A DNA stretch of 64,000 nt, taken from positions 1 to 64,000 of the forward strand of contig CAJNDS010000555.1 in the NCBI GenBank assembly GCA_905221605.1. Reading direction: 5' to 3'. This document shows positions 9,401-19,439 of the stretch, piece by piece. The stretch comes from Symbiodinium natans (Eukaryota; Sar; Dinophyceae; Suessiales; Symbiodiniaceae). How positions within the stretch are numbered: position 1 is the stretch's first letter; each line of letters opens with the position of its first letter. Position numbers and translations under genes: made by a program. The notes under the pieces were generated by a model that was not told the origin of the DNA, did no database searches, and saw nothing but the letters and a program-made list of their open reading frames with translations.

Positions 9401-10678
9401 GTATCGTGCTTTACGGACGCAAGCTGGAGCCTGAATTCTGTTAGTGGTGGTGTGATTACTTGGGAAAACTGCTGTTTAAAGACGTTCAGCAGGAAGCAGT
9501 CCACCACAGCCCTTTCGAGCGCCGAGAGTGAGCTTGCGGCGCTTACTGAGATAGCCAGGGAAGGTTTGTACATTGCTCTCTTGACGGAGACCATCTTGGA
9601 GGGCATCCCGAAGGACCGGGAAACGGGGTACTACCTTCTTAAGGGGTATTCGGACTCTGAAAGCGCCGTGTCCATTTCCAAAATGGGGACATTGTTGAGG
9701 AAAGTCCGCCATATTGAGTTAAGAGCCGCTTTTCTCCAAGAACTTGTCCAGCTTGGAAGATTCACGATTGAGCACATACCAGGTGCTATCAACCCGGCAG
9801 ATGCTCTAACAAAAAGCCCAACTAACGACAGTTTGGTCAGTTTGTGCGAGGCTTGTGGCCTCATTCCGGAACCAGTCCCCTGGAAAGAGAAAAATTCCGG
9901 AACCAGCGTTTCTGTCACGTTTCAAGAGCCCAATAAACCAGCAGATGAAGTCTGCGAACTGAACGTCCCTGTTTCTTGGCGAGCCGCAGCAGAGAAGGTA
10001 GCAAGGAACCAGGCTTCTTATGTTGTGGTTGAGCTCTGCTGTGAAGAAGGAAGCTCTTTGTCAAAAGCTTGCTCGAAGAATCCTCGTATCGCGTATTTTG
10101 GAGTGACGAAGCAAGTGGATCTGTTAAGCGAAAACGGATACCAGCTTCTCAAAGAAGTCTTTAGCGTGTTACTTCATGAGGGGGTGAAGGTGTATGCGCA
10201 CTTGTCTACGCCGTGTTCGGCTGGGTGCGGACTTCGTCATTTGAGATTTCGAAAAGGTGGACAGTCCTACGCCAGGTGGCGGGAGTCTCTTTTGGTCCAC
10301 AAGAGGTCTTGGCGAAGGATTTGGAACCTTCTCCGTCCGTACGCGAACTGTCCGCGTCTTCTTCTTTCTCACGAGTGGCCAGCTAGGTCTGACTTGTGGA
10401 AGGAAACAGTCTTTAGGTCTGTAAGTCAACGTCTTGGTCTTGCGAAGGGATGTGTCGTCGATCGCTGTTGCTTCGAGAAGGGTTCTGAAAGAGCCTGGAA
10501 GAGATGGTGGTTTTGTAGTAACTCTTCGAATTTCATCAACATTATGGCTAGGAACCGGTGTGATGAGAGCCACCAACACATCCATCTTCAGCTCCCGGCG
10601 TCAGGTGTGTACCCTGAGCTGTTAGGAGAAGAAATGCTGAAGGGTGCGAGACGAGCTATGGAAGAAGACAGGACTTGA
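6464..10678 (+). CDS. Pol: integrase, reverse transcriptase, RNase H and methyltransferase-like tail
   Basis: The frame is open from 6,437 (after TAA 6,434) to TGA 10,676; there is no early ATG and 6,464 is a GTG, so it is probably made by fusion with the upstream frame. Integrase: HHCC finger H174/H179/C186/C189, catalytic D215, D271, E311. Reverse transcriptase: residues ~600-860, with SRWVNTVKRKG, a D-V-S-V-A-F-M-H-A core, and YVDDLL at 799. RNase H: D985 (TDAS), E1021-E1023 (AESE), DSESAV and the HIELRAAF helix. An extra domain of ~230 residues follows: ELCCEEGSSL at ~1,190, STPCSAG at ~1,248 with Cys1251, SHEWP, KRWWFCSN, and an SHQHIHL/YPELL end. These resemble, in order, cytosine-methyltransferase motifs I, IV (Pro-Cys), VI and VIII. 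Activity is not established and no target-recognition domain is visible. Confidence 0.92.
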   Translation: MRPRRKGCSVRIFCGDHWVRVPSYKQFVLHRKAPKPQTRTRGMLSMLFCKACSVLGSVCAWLGVLDLVEKGNDESPPASSTLVCHLRMMHRGLPVPGQGTKAEPFDLEAPRGGEPGSSSSRVPEGVPSPSSPDYEPSEVSERPPKPPENPPEPPDSGEEGSFRIPLSSTALYHHRAQGHFPYDSNCDSCCSSKGRVPARRLRRRLQKENQTVGLDFFFFGKLRVLLMTHLGSRYTVSLPAPNLEDPQLLANINRVLREMGLVGKAVTFRMDQEGSIIALAERLSRSRNCPHSATIVDVVPGYRPQAKGSIERQVESVRQGFWAVWLDLERQIALKKFPGQDAELGKYQLPLGGLLWQACVFYVSRCYNLWSSSHGDSTTSIDLLHEEIVHRTRTLPFGCVVQAKVSKSKAHLAKYRGAKTVKAVYLGPVNARGGGIFAAPFGSTEIDVFPTGRIVDGACEVATVEGLAVAQSLVLDGKDPERPVLYEPEGVDDGNGPEDEVMEGGVGPLDEEDEEMIADDTYVPVGAPAEEGEAGILPDEGENMEDMEIDWLTNHLLESLYRGPDVRATSQEVADSFTLKFGGSRVKCQVPRNAVSETSGEQLDPSLLYASMKLELEELESFGVGKVISEDEARKSARESGRRVLTSRWVNTVKRKGLYRSRLVVRDYASMGGTTLSEGIYSPTTSLEGLRLLLALLCRRGSVLSCDVSVAFMHAAVSRPEYVELPSNVSIADSKIPQKAGNKKVYLRLHKAMNGLRSAPLSWYKELSSHLEQSGFSPSLDPTIYRRKTSKGLTLVLFYVDDLLIYSEDPSEGKKVFEDLQKRYKLKLTGELHENCAGEVSFLGRRIFRNKGEKRVYFGLDAKYLDSCCEEYGITKPNPKLPSLEKRYSDLIKKGQTEKISPAAHEKYRRTLGRLAWAALSRPDLQFCCGFLGRHQSAPDEAAETCMRDVLKWVKGLPHKVQVFPSTREILEDDADPQAVSCFTDASWSLNSVSGGVITWENCCLKTFSRKQSTTALSSAESELAALTEIAREGLYIALLTETILEGIPKDRETGYYLLKGYSDSESAVSISKMGTLLRKVRHIELRAAFLQELVQLGRFTIEHIPGAINPADALTKSPTNDSLVSLCEACGLIPEPVPWKEKNSGTSVSVTFQEPNKPADEVCELNVPVSWRAAAEKVARNQASYVVVELCCEEGSSLSKACSKNPRIAYFGVTKQVDLLSENGYQLLKEVFSVLLHEGVKVYAHLSTPCSAGCGLRHLRFRKGGQSYARWRESLLVHKRSWRRIWNLLRPYANCPRLLLSHEWPARSDLWKETVFRSVSQRLGLAKGCVVDRCCFEKGSERAWKRWWFCSNSSNFINIMARNRCDESHQHIHLQLPASGVYPELLGEEMLKGARRAMEEDRT

Positions 10679-10695
10679 GGACGCAACTGTTGCAG

Positions 10696-10706
10696 GCATG
10701 AGGGGG
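10696..10706 (+). promoter_or_regulatory. Polypurine tract
   Basis: GCATGAGGGGG directly precedes the TG of the 3' LTR, the expected place for the plus-strand primer. It is short and has a C and a T, so only the G run is a convincing core. Confidence 0.6.
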
Positions 10707-11258
10707 TGTGAAAGTTTTTGACTTCCTTGTGAGTGCCTTTACAGTTGACAGGATGTCTTGCACATGTGACATGAACCACGAGTTTGCATTGCATGAGTTG
10801 AGAGCTGTGCTTGAACCGTTTGTTTGGTGTTAGCAGAAGCAGGCATGGACATAGCATGTTTGGAGCTTGGCTTGAAAGTGTTTCTTGCTTTGAGCTTGAC
10901 GTGAGATGTTTGGAGTGTGCATGATGAGCAGAGAAGCACTCGAGATGCTTTAGGAGCATCCTTGAAGAAGTGCGTGTTGCTCTGAGTTTGCTCTTTAAAC
11001 CTTGGCCGCCGACCCTCGCTTCGCTCGTGTCGTCGTACTGAGGTTCGAGCAGAGTGGCTGTGCACTTGTATGCTTGTTTTGCTGAAGCACTGAAGTCCTG
11101 AGAAGCACTAGGACGTTTGCATGTGTTCCTCCTTTGTTTAACAAAGTTGAGATGGAATTCACGAAAGTGAAGCTGCGCTGACTCTGCGAGAGACTTGCCG
11201 AACACCTCTGGTGTTTTGGCTCAAGCGTGGAGTGAAAAAGAGCTCTGCGTTTTTCACA
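10707..11258 (+). repeat. 3' LTR (552 bp)
   Basis: TG start after the purine tract, CA end followed by CATGA. It matches the 5' LTR except for the small differences listed there. The spliced-leader-like TTTTGGCTCAAG is at 11,214-11,225. Confidence 0.93.
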
Positions 11259-11263
11259 CATGA
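11259..11263. repeat. 5-bp target site duplication, right copy (CATGA)
   Basis: Exact partner of 1,069-1,073. Confidence 0.93.
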
Positions 11264-11538
11264 TGAGGCACCAGAGGCGCCAACCCTGGAACAGAAGAAT
11301 CCGAAGAAAAATGAAGCGAGCAAAAGGCATCGTAGTCCACCTGTTCTGTGGCAAGGCCAGGAAAGCGTTTGAAGGTGTTGCTGAGCACCATGGACTAGTC
11401 CACATCGCTGTGGATGCGCAGGAGAACTTCATGTCGGTGAGCACGTGCCGAATATTTCTCCAGGCAGCAATTGACGGGAAGCTCCGTGCTTTCACCCCAG
11501 CGGCGCCCGCGAGGAGGGTCCCTGCTGCGTTGATGTGA
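11264..11538 (+). pseudogene. Methyltransferase-like module (N-terminal half), inverted fragment
   Basis: From ~11,326 the plus strand reads GIVVHLFCGKARKAFE and, near 11,490-11,517, AFTPAAPARR. In dinoflagellate Copia proteins a module begins with HLFSG (like methyltransferase motif I) and about 60 residues later has a G-P-P-C-R-T motif (like motif IV); here the second motif is corrupted and lacks the Cys. The preceding Glu/Pro/Lys-rich linker is in another frame, so there is also a frameshift. Both neighbours (protease at 11,511-11,726 and the LEQP half at 523-1,073) are on the minus strand, so this piece is inverted relative to the expected order. Confidence 0.45.
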
Positions 11539-11726
11539 AGTTCACAGGATCCGTGCGCTAGCTGCGCACTGACTTTGGGGATCCTTTCCTGCTCCGTAGT
11601 GGTTCTGAGGCATGCTGTCGCCCCACCGTCGATCAGCCCCGTGACGCGAGCGTCCTTCAAATCCACAAGCCTGGTTGCAGCTTTGAGGTGTACACGTGCC
11701 AGTCTCAAACTTTGCAGGAGTTGCAT
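11511..11726 (-). pseudogene. Retropepsin fragment of an older Copia-like element
   Basis: The minus frame reads GLIDGGATACLRT (catalytic Asp codon near 11,630), then QLAHGSCELHINAAGTLL ending near 11,511. This matches the dinoflagellate Copia protease pattern (L-D-G-G-A-T-x-x-L-R ... E-L-A-x-G ... G-T-L-L). Sequence beyond 11,511 belongs to the inverted fragment. Upstream gag was not recognised in 11,727-12,190. Confidence 0.55.
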
Positions 11727-12498
11727 TACGCCTGAACTGCAGGTTGTGTCTTAGGGGCTGCTTTGCAGGTGGCGGGCCTTGTCCTCCACCTGGAGCCGGA
11801 GAGCTGCAGCTTTGAGCGCAGCAGGCATCCGGGTCGTGCAGGTCCTTGACGAGAGAAAAAACACAGGGTTCCATACAGGAGGCTCCGGATGCAGTGAACG
11901 GCGGATCTTCTCGATTCGCGGATATCCAGACCTCTCCCAAGAGCCTGCGGATCCACAACTCCAATGTCTGAACCCAGGCACCGAATCCGAGAGATCTGTG
12001 GATGTGGACGTGGTCTCGTGCCTGCAGAGGACCCAGACGATCACTGTCAGACTTGACTCTGTCGCTGCTAGTCGGCGCAAGACGTGTCTGCCTACGTCGC
12101 CCTGCCGTCTAGTACTCGATCTGCTCATTACCGGTATCATCATTTGTTTATATCTTTGTGGGTGCAATCCTTGCCTTTTGTGTTGAATAGCTTTTAGCAG
12201 TGTGCAGTGCATTGCCAAGAAGGGGGTTTTCAGGCTCCAGGAGGTCAGGCTCTAGAGTCTAGAGTGAAGCACACGTTGCGTGCGCTTTGAAAGATAACAC
12301 GGGTGTCTGGAGTCTTTTTTCGAATTCGGCTCATTAAACAAACATAGGGTTTCAAAGGCCGTTGGTTAATGCCTGCCAGCTGGCAGGCATGAAGTATGAA
12401 TTTATAAATCAGCTCCGCGATAAAGCAGGCACTCCCAAAGCCAACAAACACTGCAGCCCAAAGCTCAAAGCCTGCAAGAACCGACCGTTGCAGAAGCC

Positions 12499-12597
12499 CT
12501 AAAAAGAACCTTTACAAAGGGAACCTTTAAAGGAGCCCTTAACAGAAACCTCTAGAGGGAACTCTTTAAAGGGACCTCTTTGGGAGGGTCCCAGAAC
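12499..12597. repeat. AAAGGGAACC/CTTTAAAGG short repeat cluster
   Basis: Variants of AAAGGGAACCTTTAAAGG, AGAGGGAACTCTTTAAAGGG and GACCTCTTTGGGAGGG follow one another. Each is partly self-complementary. Confidence 0.6.
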
Positions 12598-12664
12598 TTG
12601 GGCTACCGCCCGTGCTGCGCTGAGGCGGAGCGGAGAGCTGTGGCTTTGAAAACCAAGGAATCGC

Positions 12665-12765
12665 TGTTTGACAGGCCCTAACCCCAACCCCCTAAGCCCA
12701 TATTCGGGTTTAGGAGAACCTTAAACCCCATATCCCCTAAACCCTAAAACCCTAAACCCCTCATG
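12665..12765. repeat. Degenerate CCCTAAA tract (interstitial telomere-like)
   Basis: CCTAACCCC, CCCTAAACCC and ACCCTAAAACCCTAAACCCC recur. Plant-type TTTAGGG is the telomere repeat reported in dinoflagellates. This tract is degenerate and internal. Confidence 0.6.
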
Positions 12766-13848
12766 GTTCCCGTGCTGGTCGCTTCCTGAGACAGGCTGTC
12801 CGGGCCTGCAAGATGGGGCCCCGCCTTTTAGTTTTTTCTTATTATGACCCCAACAGGAGAAGACGGCATGCCCTGCAGATGATAGGATCTTTAAGGGACG
12901 ACTACCGGCTATATACCCCAAGACGACATGTCCTGCAGAGCGAAAGTATGTCCCGCCAGGCAGTTCGTGTTGCCAGTTCGCTGGCCTTTGGCAATCGACG
13001 ACTCTGTCGACTTTGGTCCACTTTGCTTGGTTGAAGTTTGAGCTCACTGGGGCTTTAATAGGACTTCTAAGTTGCAGGACGGTGGCAGCTGGACGAACAA
13101 GAAACTCGCAGTTGCAACTGCTACAGGTAGCTGTAAGACAGCTGCACAGACAATCCTCAAGAATTTTGGTAAGAAGACCAATGCCAGGTTCGCCGGGTTC
13201 TTGCTGATGCGACTCGGCACCTGCTTGGCACGGGGAGGGGGGCAGAGAGTTTCAAAGCACTGACATCCAAGGCCCCCAACCCCCTGCGTCCCAAATCCTC
13301 CAGTAAGGTTTGCTGGCCAGCTGGTCATGGACATCGGCACAACTACTATGTTCCGAACGGTGCTACTGGTAGAAGGCATGTGCGCGAAGTTTAGGTTTTG
13401 TGCTGACAGGAACCTTCTCAATGCCGAAACTTGAGTGGTGCACGAAACCGTGTAAGAAATTGGATTTGTCGTTTGGAGTGCTGAAGCAGTACTGGAAAGC
13501 ATGTGCCGCATTTGAGCTTTGCAGATGATTGTGCTAAAGACTAGGTGTCTTCGATTATGGCTGTGCGGAGCACTGTTGTTTTGTATATGGCTGTTCTAAC
13601 TGATGTGTCTTGGTACGCATGCTCTTGCAAGGCTGTGTAAACAGCAAGACGGCATCCTGTGTAATTCCAGAAATGTGGGTGGGCCACCCAAACCCTAAGC
13701 CCTAAACCTGAACCCTTAACTCTAAACTCCCCGGGTCACTGCGGCTGGCCGGTGGTCCACGTGTGCCTTGTGTGCGCTTGTGCGACAGCAGTTTGTGCTC
13801 TATTGTTTTGGTTTATAATATGGCAGAGCTTTAATATTGTTCTTCATA

Positions 13849-15876
13849 CTGTGGAGGTCACTGGAGCTTCCCTACCTTTTCGATCAATTTTGCTCCCCCT
13901 CATCTTGGGTTTCAGATTCTCCAGGTTTTGGTGCAAGGCCTGAAGGCAGAAGAGGAGGGTGCAGAGTCAACATCGGTGGAAACTGCAGCTTGGAAAAGTT
14001 CAATGCTTTGAAACAAGTGTTTTTAAAAGCCTGACAGTGCCGTTTGGACAGAAATCAACTGCAGGACGAGACGAGTTCAACCGTGGTGTTGATTCGTTAA
14101 GGTTGCGCGCGACGCCCAAGCCAAACCACTCGAAAATTGCAAAGTGTATTACCAGAATGTGAATAAGTGCGAGCGAAGCGAGCGAAACACCAGAGTAAAT
14201 TCAACAAATTTGACTGATCAAGTGTTGATTTGAGGGTTTTTTCAACATTTTTGGATACTTCAGAAATTTTGAAAATTCGTTGAATGGTGCTGAATCCAGG
14301 GAAGAATTGCAACGTGCAACCAAAAACGAAAGACGAAATTGAGGGCACCCAGCCTGAAAGAAAGCTTCTGCTCAATCTTCTGTTAAATTTCAGTGTGCCT
14401 TGAATAATGGAATGGAAATGAGGCTGGGCGACTCTCAAGTCGTTCTGGCCATGAATGAGGAGAGGTCAATTGTTTCTTTTTTCAATGTTAGCAAGAACTG
14501 CAAAAACATTGGTTTTTCTTTTTTAACTTTGGAGAAATGAGAAAACTGGAAAGAAGCCAGAGTCATGAAACTTAGACAACTTTCTTCAGATTCAGCAGAT
14601 TCATGCACAGCAACACTTTTTTTTCAGTTCAAATTGCCTTTACCCGTCTGAACAGAATTTTTCTCTTGCTTTTTGCTCAATGTTTTCTTTGTTTTTTGTC
14701 GGAATGCTTTCTCAGTTCAGTTGCAAGCTTTAGAAAGAGAAAGTTTCAAGAAACCGCCCTGAACCAAAACACAAACAGATCGTTCAGCAAGTGTTTTAGT
14801 GAGTGCTGTCAGCCCGGTAAGCTGTCTGATTGACCAGAAAGACAGTGAAAAAAAATGCAATCGGAACTTAAGAGATCCATAAGAATGTGCATTTTGTGGT
14901 TTTGGCTGTTTTTCTGTGTGTGCATGTACAAGTGTTGTGGATGTGTGTGTGTGAGCATGTGTGGTTGCAAAGTGGGTTGGTTTGCGGGCATGTCTTTGGC
15001 TTTTAGTGTGCAAGGAAAGTTTCAGTGTGTGGGTAAAGAGTGGTAACGCATGGAGTCTTAGAAGTGACACCAAAAAAAAACAATGACCTTGCAAGGCAAG
15101 TGTCTGTGTATTTACCTTGTTTTTTCATTCTGAATGGGTGTGTTGTGGTTTCGGCGTTTTGGCAGTGTGTTATGGAGTGTGGTGTGTGTGTCATTATGTG
15201 GGTGCAAAGTGGCTTTGGTGGGTGGTGTGCGTTTGCGTGTATTTCAGCTGGGTTCTGCTGGCTGTTCAAGTGTGGAAGTGTGTGGGTGGTAAAAGGTGTG
15301 TGGATTTGGAGACACAAAAAGAGGGCAAGAAATCAACTCCAAAAGGTAGGGAAGCCGAAGTGACCTCTCCAGTGCGAGAAAGATCGCACGCGAACAATGC
15401 AAGAGTGCTTTGTCTTGAATGCCAGCTAAAGACAAGTTTAGCCAAGAACACGCGTATCGACGGCGTTTTTTGTTTTCTTGAGTGTTGATGCAAACAGTAT
15501 CGAATAGAAAAAATCTTGTTTGTCTGTGAGTTGATTTCAATTATTATTGAACTCAAATGGGTTCCAAAAGCAGCTCAATTCTGGGCACCGAAAACGGGCC
15601 CTAGATTTTGGATTTCCTGTGTAAACATACAAGGCCACCCAGGTTGGAGCCTCAAATTGGAACCCAAGTTTAGGAGCCATTTTTGGGCCCAGTTGCGGCG
15701 TTTTTTTCACACACGGGAAGCCAGATCTGGCTTTCACAGCTCCTCGTTGCGAGTAAAACAAATAAGCCTCTCAGTCGGTTCCAGTCTAAGTCTTGTGTCA
15801 GTCTTCCCCCAAAATTAGAACAGCAGGCAGCAAGGCGGCAAAGTGTGAACTTGTTTGGCGCCGGAACTTTCTCTAA
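13849..15876. repeat. ~2-kb tandem repeat, copy 1
   Basis: Begins CTGTGGAGGTCACTGGAGC. It holds the GAGCGAAGCGAGCG word, a GT-rich stretch (14,900-15,250), and ends after CAGCAAGGCGGCAAAGTGTG. Open frames here are only products of GT-rich composition. Confidence 0.9.
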
Positions 15877-17792
15877 CTGTGGAGGTCACTGGAGCTTCCC
15901 TACCTTTTCGATCAATTTTGCTGCCCCTCATCTTGGGTTTCAGATTCTCCAGGTTTTGGTGCAAGGCCTGAAGGCAGAAGAGGAGGGTGCAGAGTCAACG
16001 TCGGTGGAAACTGCAGCTTGGAAAAGTTCAATGCTTTGAAACAAGTGTTTTTAAAAGCCTCTGACAGTGCCGTTTGGACAGAAATCAACTGCAGGACGAG
16101 ACGAGTTCAACCGTGGTGTTGATTTGTCAAGGTTGCGCGCGACGCCCAAGCCAAACCACTTGAAAATTGCAAAGTGTATTACCAGAATGTGAATAAGTGC
16201 GAGCGAAGCGAGCGAAACACCAGAGTAAATTCAACAAATTTAACTGATCAAGTGTTGATTTTGAGGGTTTTTTCACATTTTTGGAGACTTCAGAAATTTT
16301 GAAAATTCGTTGAATGGTGCTGAATCCAGGGAAGAATTGCAACACGCAACCAAAAACGAAAGACAAAGAATTGAGGGCACCCAGCCTGAAAGAAAGCAGA
16401 GTTTCTTCTGCTCAATCTTCTGTCAAATTTCAGTGTGCCTTGAATAAAAATCAAAGGAATGGAAATGAGGCTGGGCGACTCTCAAGTCGTTCTGGCCATG
16501 AATGAGGAGAGGTCAGTGTGATTGTTTTTTTCAATGTTAGCAAGAACTGCAAAAACATTGGTTTTTCTTTTTGAACTTTGGAGAAATCGAGAAAACACTG
16601 GAAAGAAGCCAGAGTTGAAACTTAGACAACTTTCTTCAGATTCAGCAGATCATGCGCAGCAACACTGCCCTTTGCCCGTCTGAACAGAATTTTTCTCTTG
16701 CTTTTGCTGAAACTTAGAATTTCAACAGCAGATTCAGAGAACAGTGAACAAAAATGTTGCAATGCTGTCAGAAGCTTAAAAGAGATTTCCATAAGAATGT
16801 GCATTTTGTGGTTTCGGCTGTTTTTCTGTGTGTGCATGTACAAGTGTTGTGGATGTGTGTGTGTGTGTGAGCATGTGTGGTTGCAAAGTGGGTTGGTTTG
16901 CGGGCATGTCTTTGGCTTTTAGTGTGCAAGGAAAGTTTCAGTGTGTGGGTAAAGGGTGGTAACGCATGGAGTCTTAGAAGTGACACCAAAAAAAAACAAT
17001 GACCTTGCAAGGTGTCTGTGTATTTACCTTGTTTTTTCATTCTGAATGGGTGTGTTGTGGTTTCGGCGTTTTGGCAGTGTGTTATGGAGTGTGGTGTGTG
17101 TGTCATTATGTGGGTGCAAAGTGGCTTTGGTGGGTGGTGTGCGTTTGCGTGTATTTCAGCTGGGTTCTGCTGGCTGTTCAAGTGTGGAAGTGTGTGGGTG
17201 GTAAAAGGTGTGTGGATTTGGAGACACAAAAAGAGGGCAAGAAATCAACTCCAAAAGGTAGGGAAGCCGAAGTGACCTCTCCAGTGCGAGAAAGATCGCA
17301 CGCGAACAATGCAAGAGTGCTTTGTCTTGAATGCCAGCTAAAGACAAGTTTAGCCAAGAACACGCGTATCGACGGCGTTTTTTGTTTTCTTGAGTGTTGA
17401 TGCAAACAGTATCGAATAGAAAAAAAATCTTGTTTGTCTGTGAGTTGATTTCAATTATTATTGAACTCAAATGGGTTCCAAAAGCAGCTCAATTCTGGGC
17501 ACCGAAAACGGGCCCTAGATTTTGGATTTCCTGTGTGAACATACAAGGCCACCCAGGTTGGAGCCTCAAATTGGAACCCAAGTTTAGGAGCCATTTTTGG
17601 CCCCAGTTGCGGCGTTGTTTTCACACACGGGAAGCCAGATCTGGCTTTCACAGCTCCTCGTTGCGAGTAAAACAAACAAGCCTCTCAGTCGGTTCGAGTC
17701 TAAGTCTTTTGTGTCAGTCTTCCCCCAAAATTAGAACAGCAGGCAGCAAGGCGGCAAAGTGTGAACTTGTTTGGCACCGGAACTTTCTCTAA
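15877..17792. repeat. ~2-kb tandem repeat, copy 2 (divergent middle)
   Basis: Same order as copy 1 but 112 bp shorter. It has its own variants between 16,370 and 16,790, including a deletion across the region equivalent to 14,600-14,860. Outside that segment it is nearly identical to copies 1 and 3. Confidence 0.9.
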
Positions 17793-19315
17793 CTGTGGAG
17801 GTCACTGGAGCTTCCCTACCTTTTCGATCAATTTTGCTGCCCCTCATCTTGGGTTTCAGATTCTCCAGGTTTTGGTGCAAGGCCTGAAGGCAGAAGAGGA
17901 GGGTGCAGAGTCAACATCGGTGGAAACTGCAGCTTGGAAAAGTTCAATGCTTTGAAACAAGTGTTTTTAAAAGCCTGACAGTGCCGTTTGGACAGAAATC
18001 AACTGCAGGACGAGACGAGTTCAACCGTGGTGTTGATTCGTTAAGGTTGCGCGCGACGCCCAAGCCAAACCACTCGAAAATTGCAAAGTGTATTACCAGA
18101 ATGTGAATAAGTGCGAGCGAAGCGAGCGAAACACCAGAGTAAATTCAACAAATTTGACTGATCAAGTGTTGATTTGAGGGTTTTTTCAACATTTTTGGAT
18201 ACTTCAGAAATTTTGAAAATTCGTTGAATGGAGCTGAATCCAGGGAAGAATTGCAACGTGCAACCAAAAACGAAAGACGAAATTGAGGGCACCCAGCCTG
18301 AAAGAAAGCTTCTGCTCAATCTTCTGTTAAATTTCAGTGTGCCTTGAATAATGGAATGGAAATGAGGCTGGGCGACTCTCAAGTCGTTCTGGCCATGAAT
18401 GAGGAGAGGTCAATTGTTTCTTTTTTCAATGTTAGCAAGAACTGCAAAAACATTGGTTTTTCTTTTTTAACTTTGGAGAAATGAGAAAACTGGAAAGAAG
18501 CCAGAGTCATGAAACTTAGACAACTTTCTTCAGATTCAGCAGATTCATGCACAGCAACACTTTTTTTTTCAGTTCAAATTGCCTTTGCCCGTCTGAACAG
18601 AATTTTTCTCTTGCTTTTTGCTCAATGTTTTCTTTGTTTTTTGTCGGAATGCTATCTCAGTTCAGTTGCAAGCTTTAGAAAGAGAAAGTTTCAAGAAACC
18701 GCCCTGAACCAAAACACAAACAGATCGTTCAGCAAGTGTTTTAGTGAGTGCTGTCAGCCCGGTAAGCTGTCTGATTGACCAGAAAGACAGTGAAAAAAAA
18801 TGCAATCGGAACTTAAGAGATCCATAAGAATGTGCATTTTGTGGTTTTGGCTGTTTTTCTGTGTGTGCATGTACAAGTGTTGTGGATGTGTGTGTGTGTG
18901 AGCATGTGTGGTTGCAAAGTGGGTTGGTTTGCGGGCATGTCTTTGGCTTTTAGTGTGCAAGGAAAGTTTCAGTGTGTGGGTAAAGGGTGGTAACGCATGG
19001 AGTCTTAGAAGTGACACCAAAAAAAAACAATGACCTTGCAAGTGTCTGTGTATTTACCTTGTTTTTTCATTCTGAATGGGTGTGTTGTGGTTTCGGCGTT
19101 TTGGCAGTGTGTTATGGAGTGTGGTGTGTGTGTCATTATGTGGGTGCAAAGTGGCTTTGGTGGGTGGTGTGCGTTTGCGTGTATTTCAGCTGGGTTCTGC
19201 TGGCTGTTCAAGTGTGGAAGTGTGTGGGTGGTAAAAGGTGTGTGGATTTGGAGACACAAAAAGAGGGCAAGAAATCAACTCCAAAAGGTAGGGAAGCCGA
19301 AGTGACCTCTCCAGT
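17793..19315. repeat. ~2-kb tandem repeat, copy 3 (truncated)
   Basis: Follows copy 1 rather than copy 2 in its variant segment. It breaks off at CCTCTCCAGT, where AT-rich unique sequence begins. Confidence 0.9.
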
Positions 19316-19439
19316 AGATTCATTAATTATATTAATATCAGAGGTGCCTGACAGTGCGCGTGCTTTCGCAAGGCCGGTGATTTGGTACAGGTGCCTTTGC
19401 GAGGTGTTGCAGAGATCATTGTGCCGAAAGATATTTTCT

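Larger units (their letters stand above)
1074..11258 (+). mobile_element. Near-intact Ty1/Copia LTR retrotransposon (10,185 bp)
   Basis: Boundaries come from TG...CA LTR ends and a perfect CATGA duplication. Order: 5' LTR, tRNA-iMet-like primer site, gag with zinc knuckle, aspartic protease, a 2.4-kb accessory region, integrase, reverse transcriptase, RNase H, methyltransferase-like tail, purine tract, 3' LTR. Integrase before RT defines Copia rather than Gypsy. The LTRs differ by four substitutions and two small indels, so insertion was recent. Catalytic residues of all pol enzymes are present and the two long frames have no internal stop, so the copy may be active or very recently so. The accessory region and the C-terminal domain are not part of a standard Copia. 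Confidence 0.95.
11727..13848. other. Intergenic, with telomere-like and short palindromic repeats
   Basis: No convincing gene. 11,727-12,190 may hold decayed gag on the minus strand but shows no zinc finger. 13,000-13,680 is unremarkable. 13,688-13,735 has another CCCTAA-rich tract. Confidence 0.4.

Noticed and set aside
14717-17480. Cys/Val-rich and His/Thr-rich frames repeated three times
   Set aside because: They follow GT-rich sequence within the 2-kb tandem repeats and shift frame between copies.
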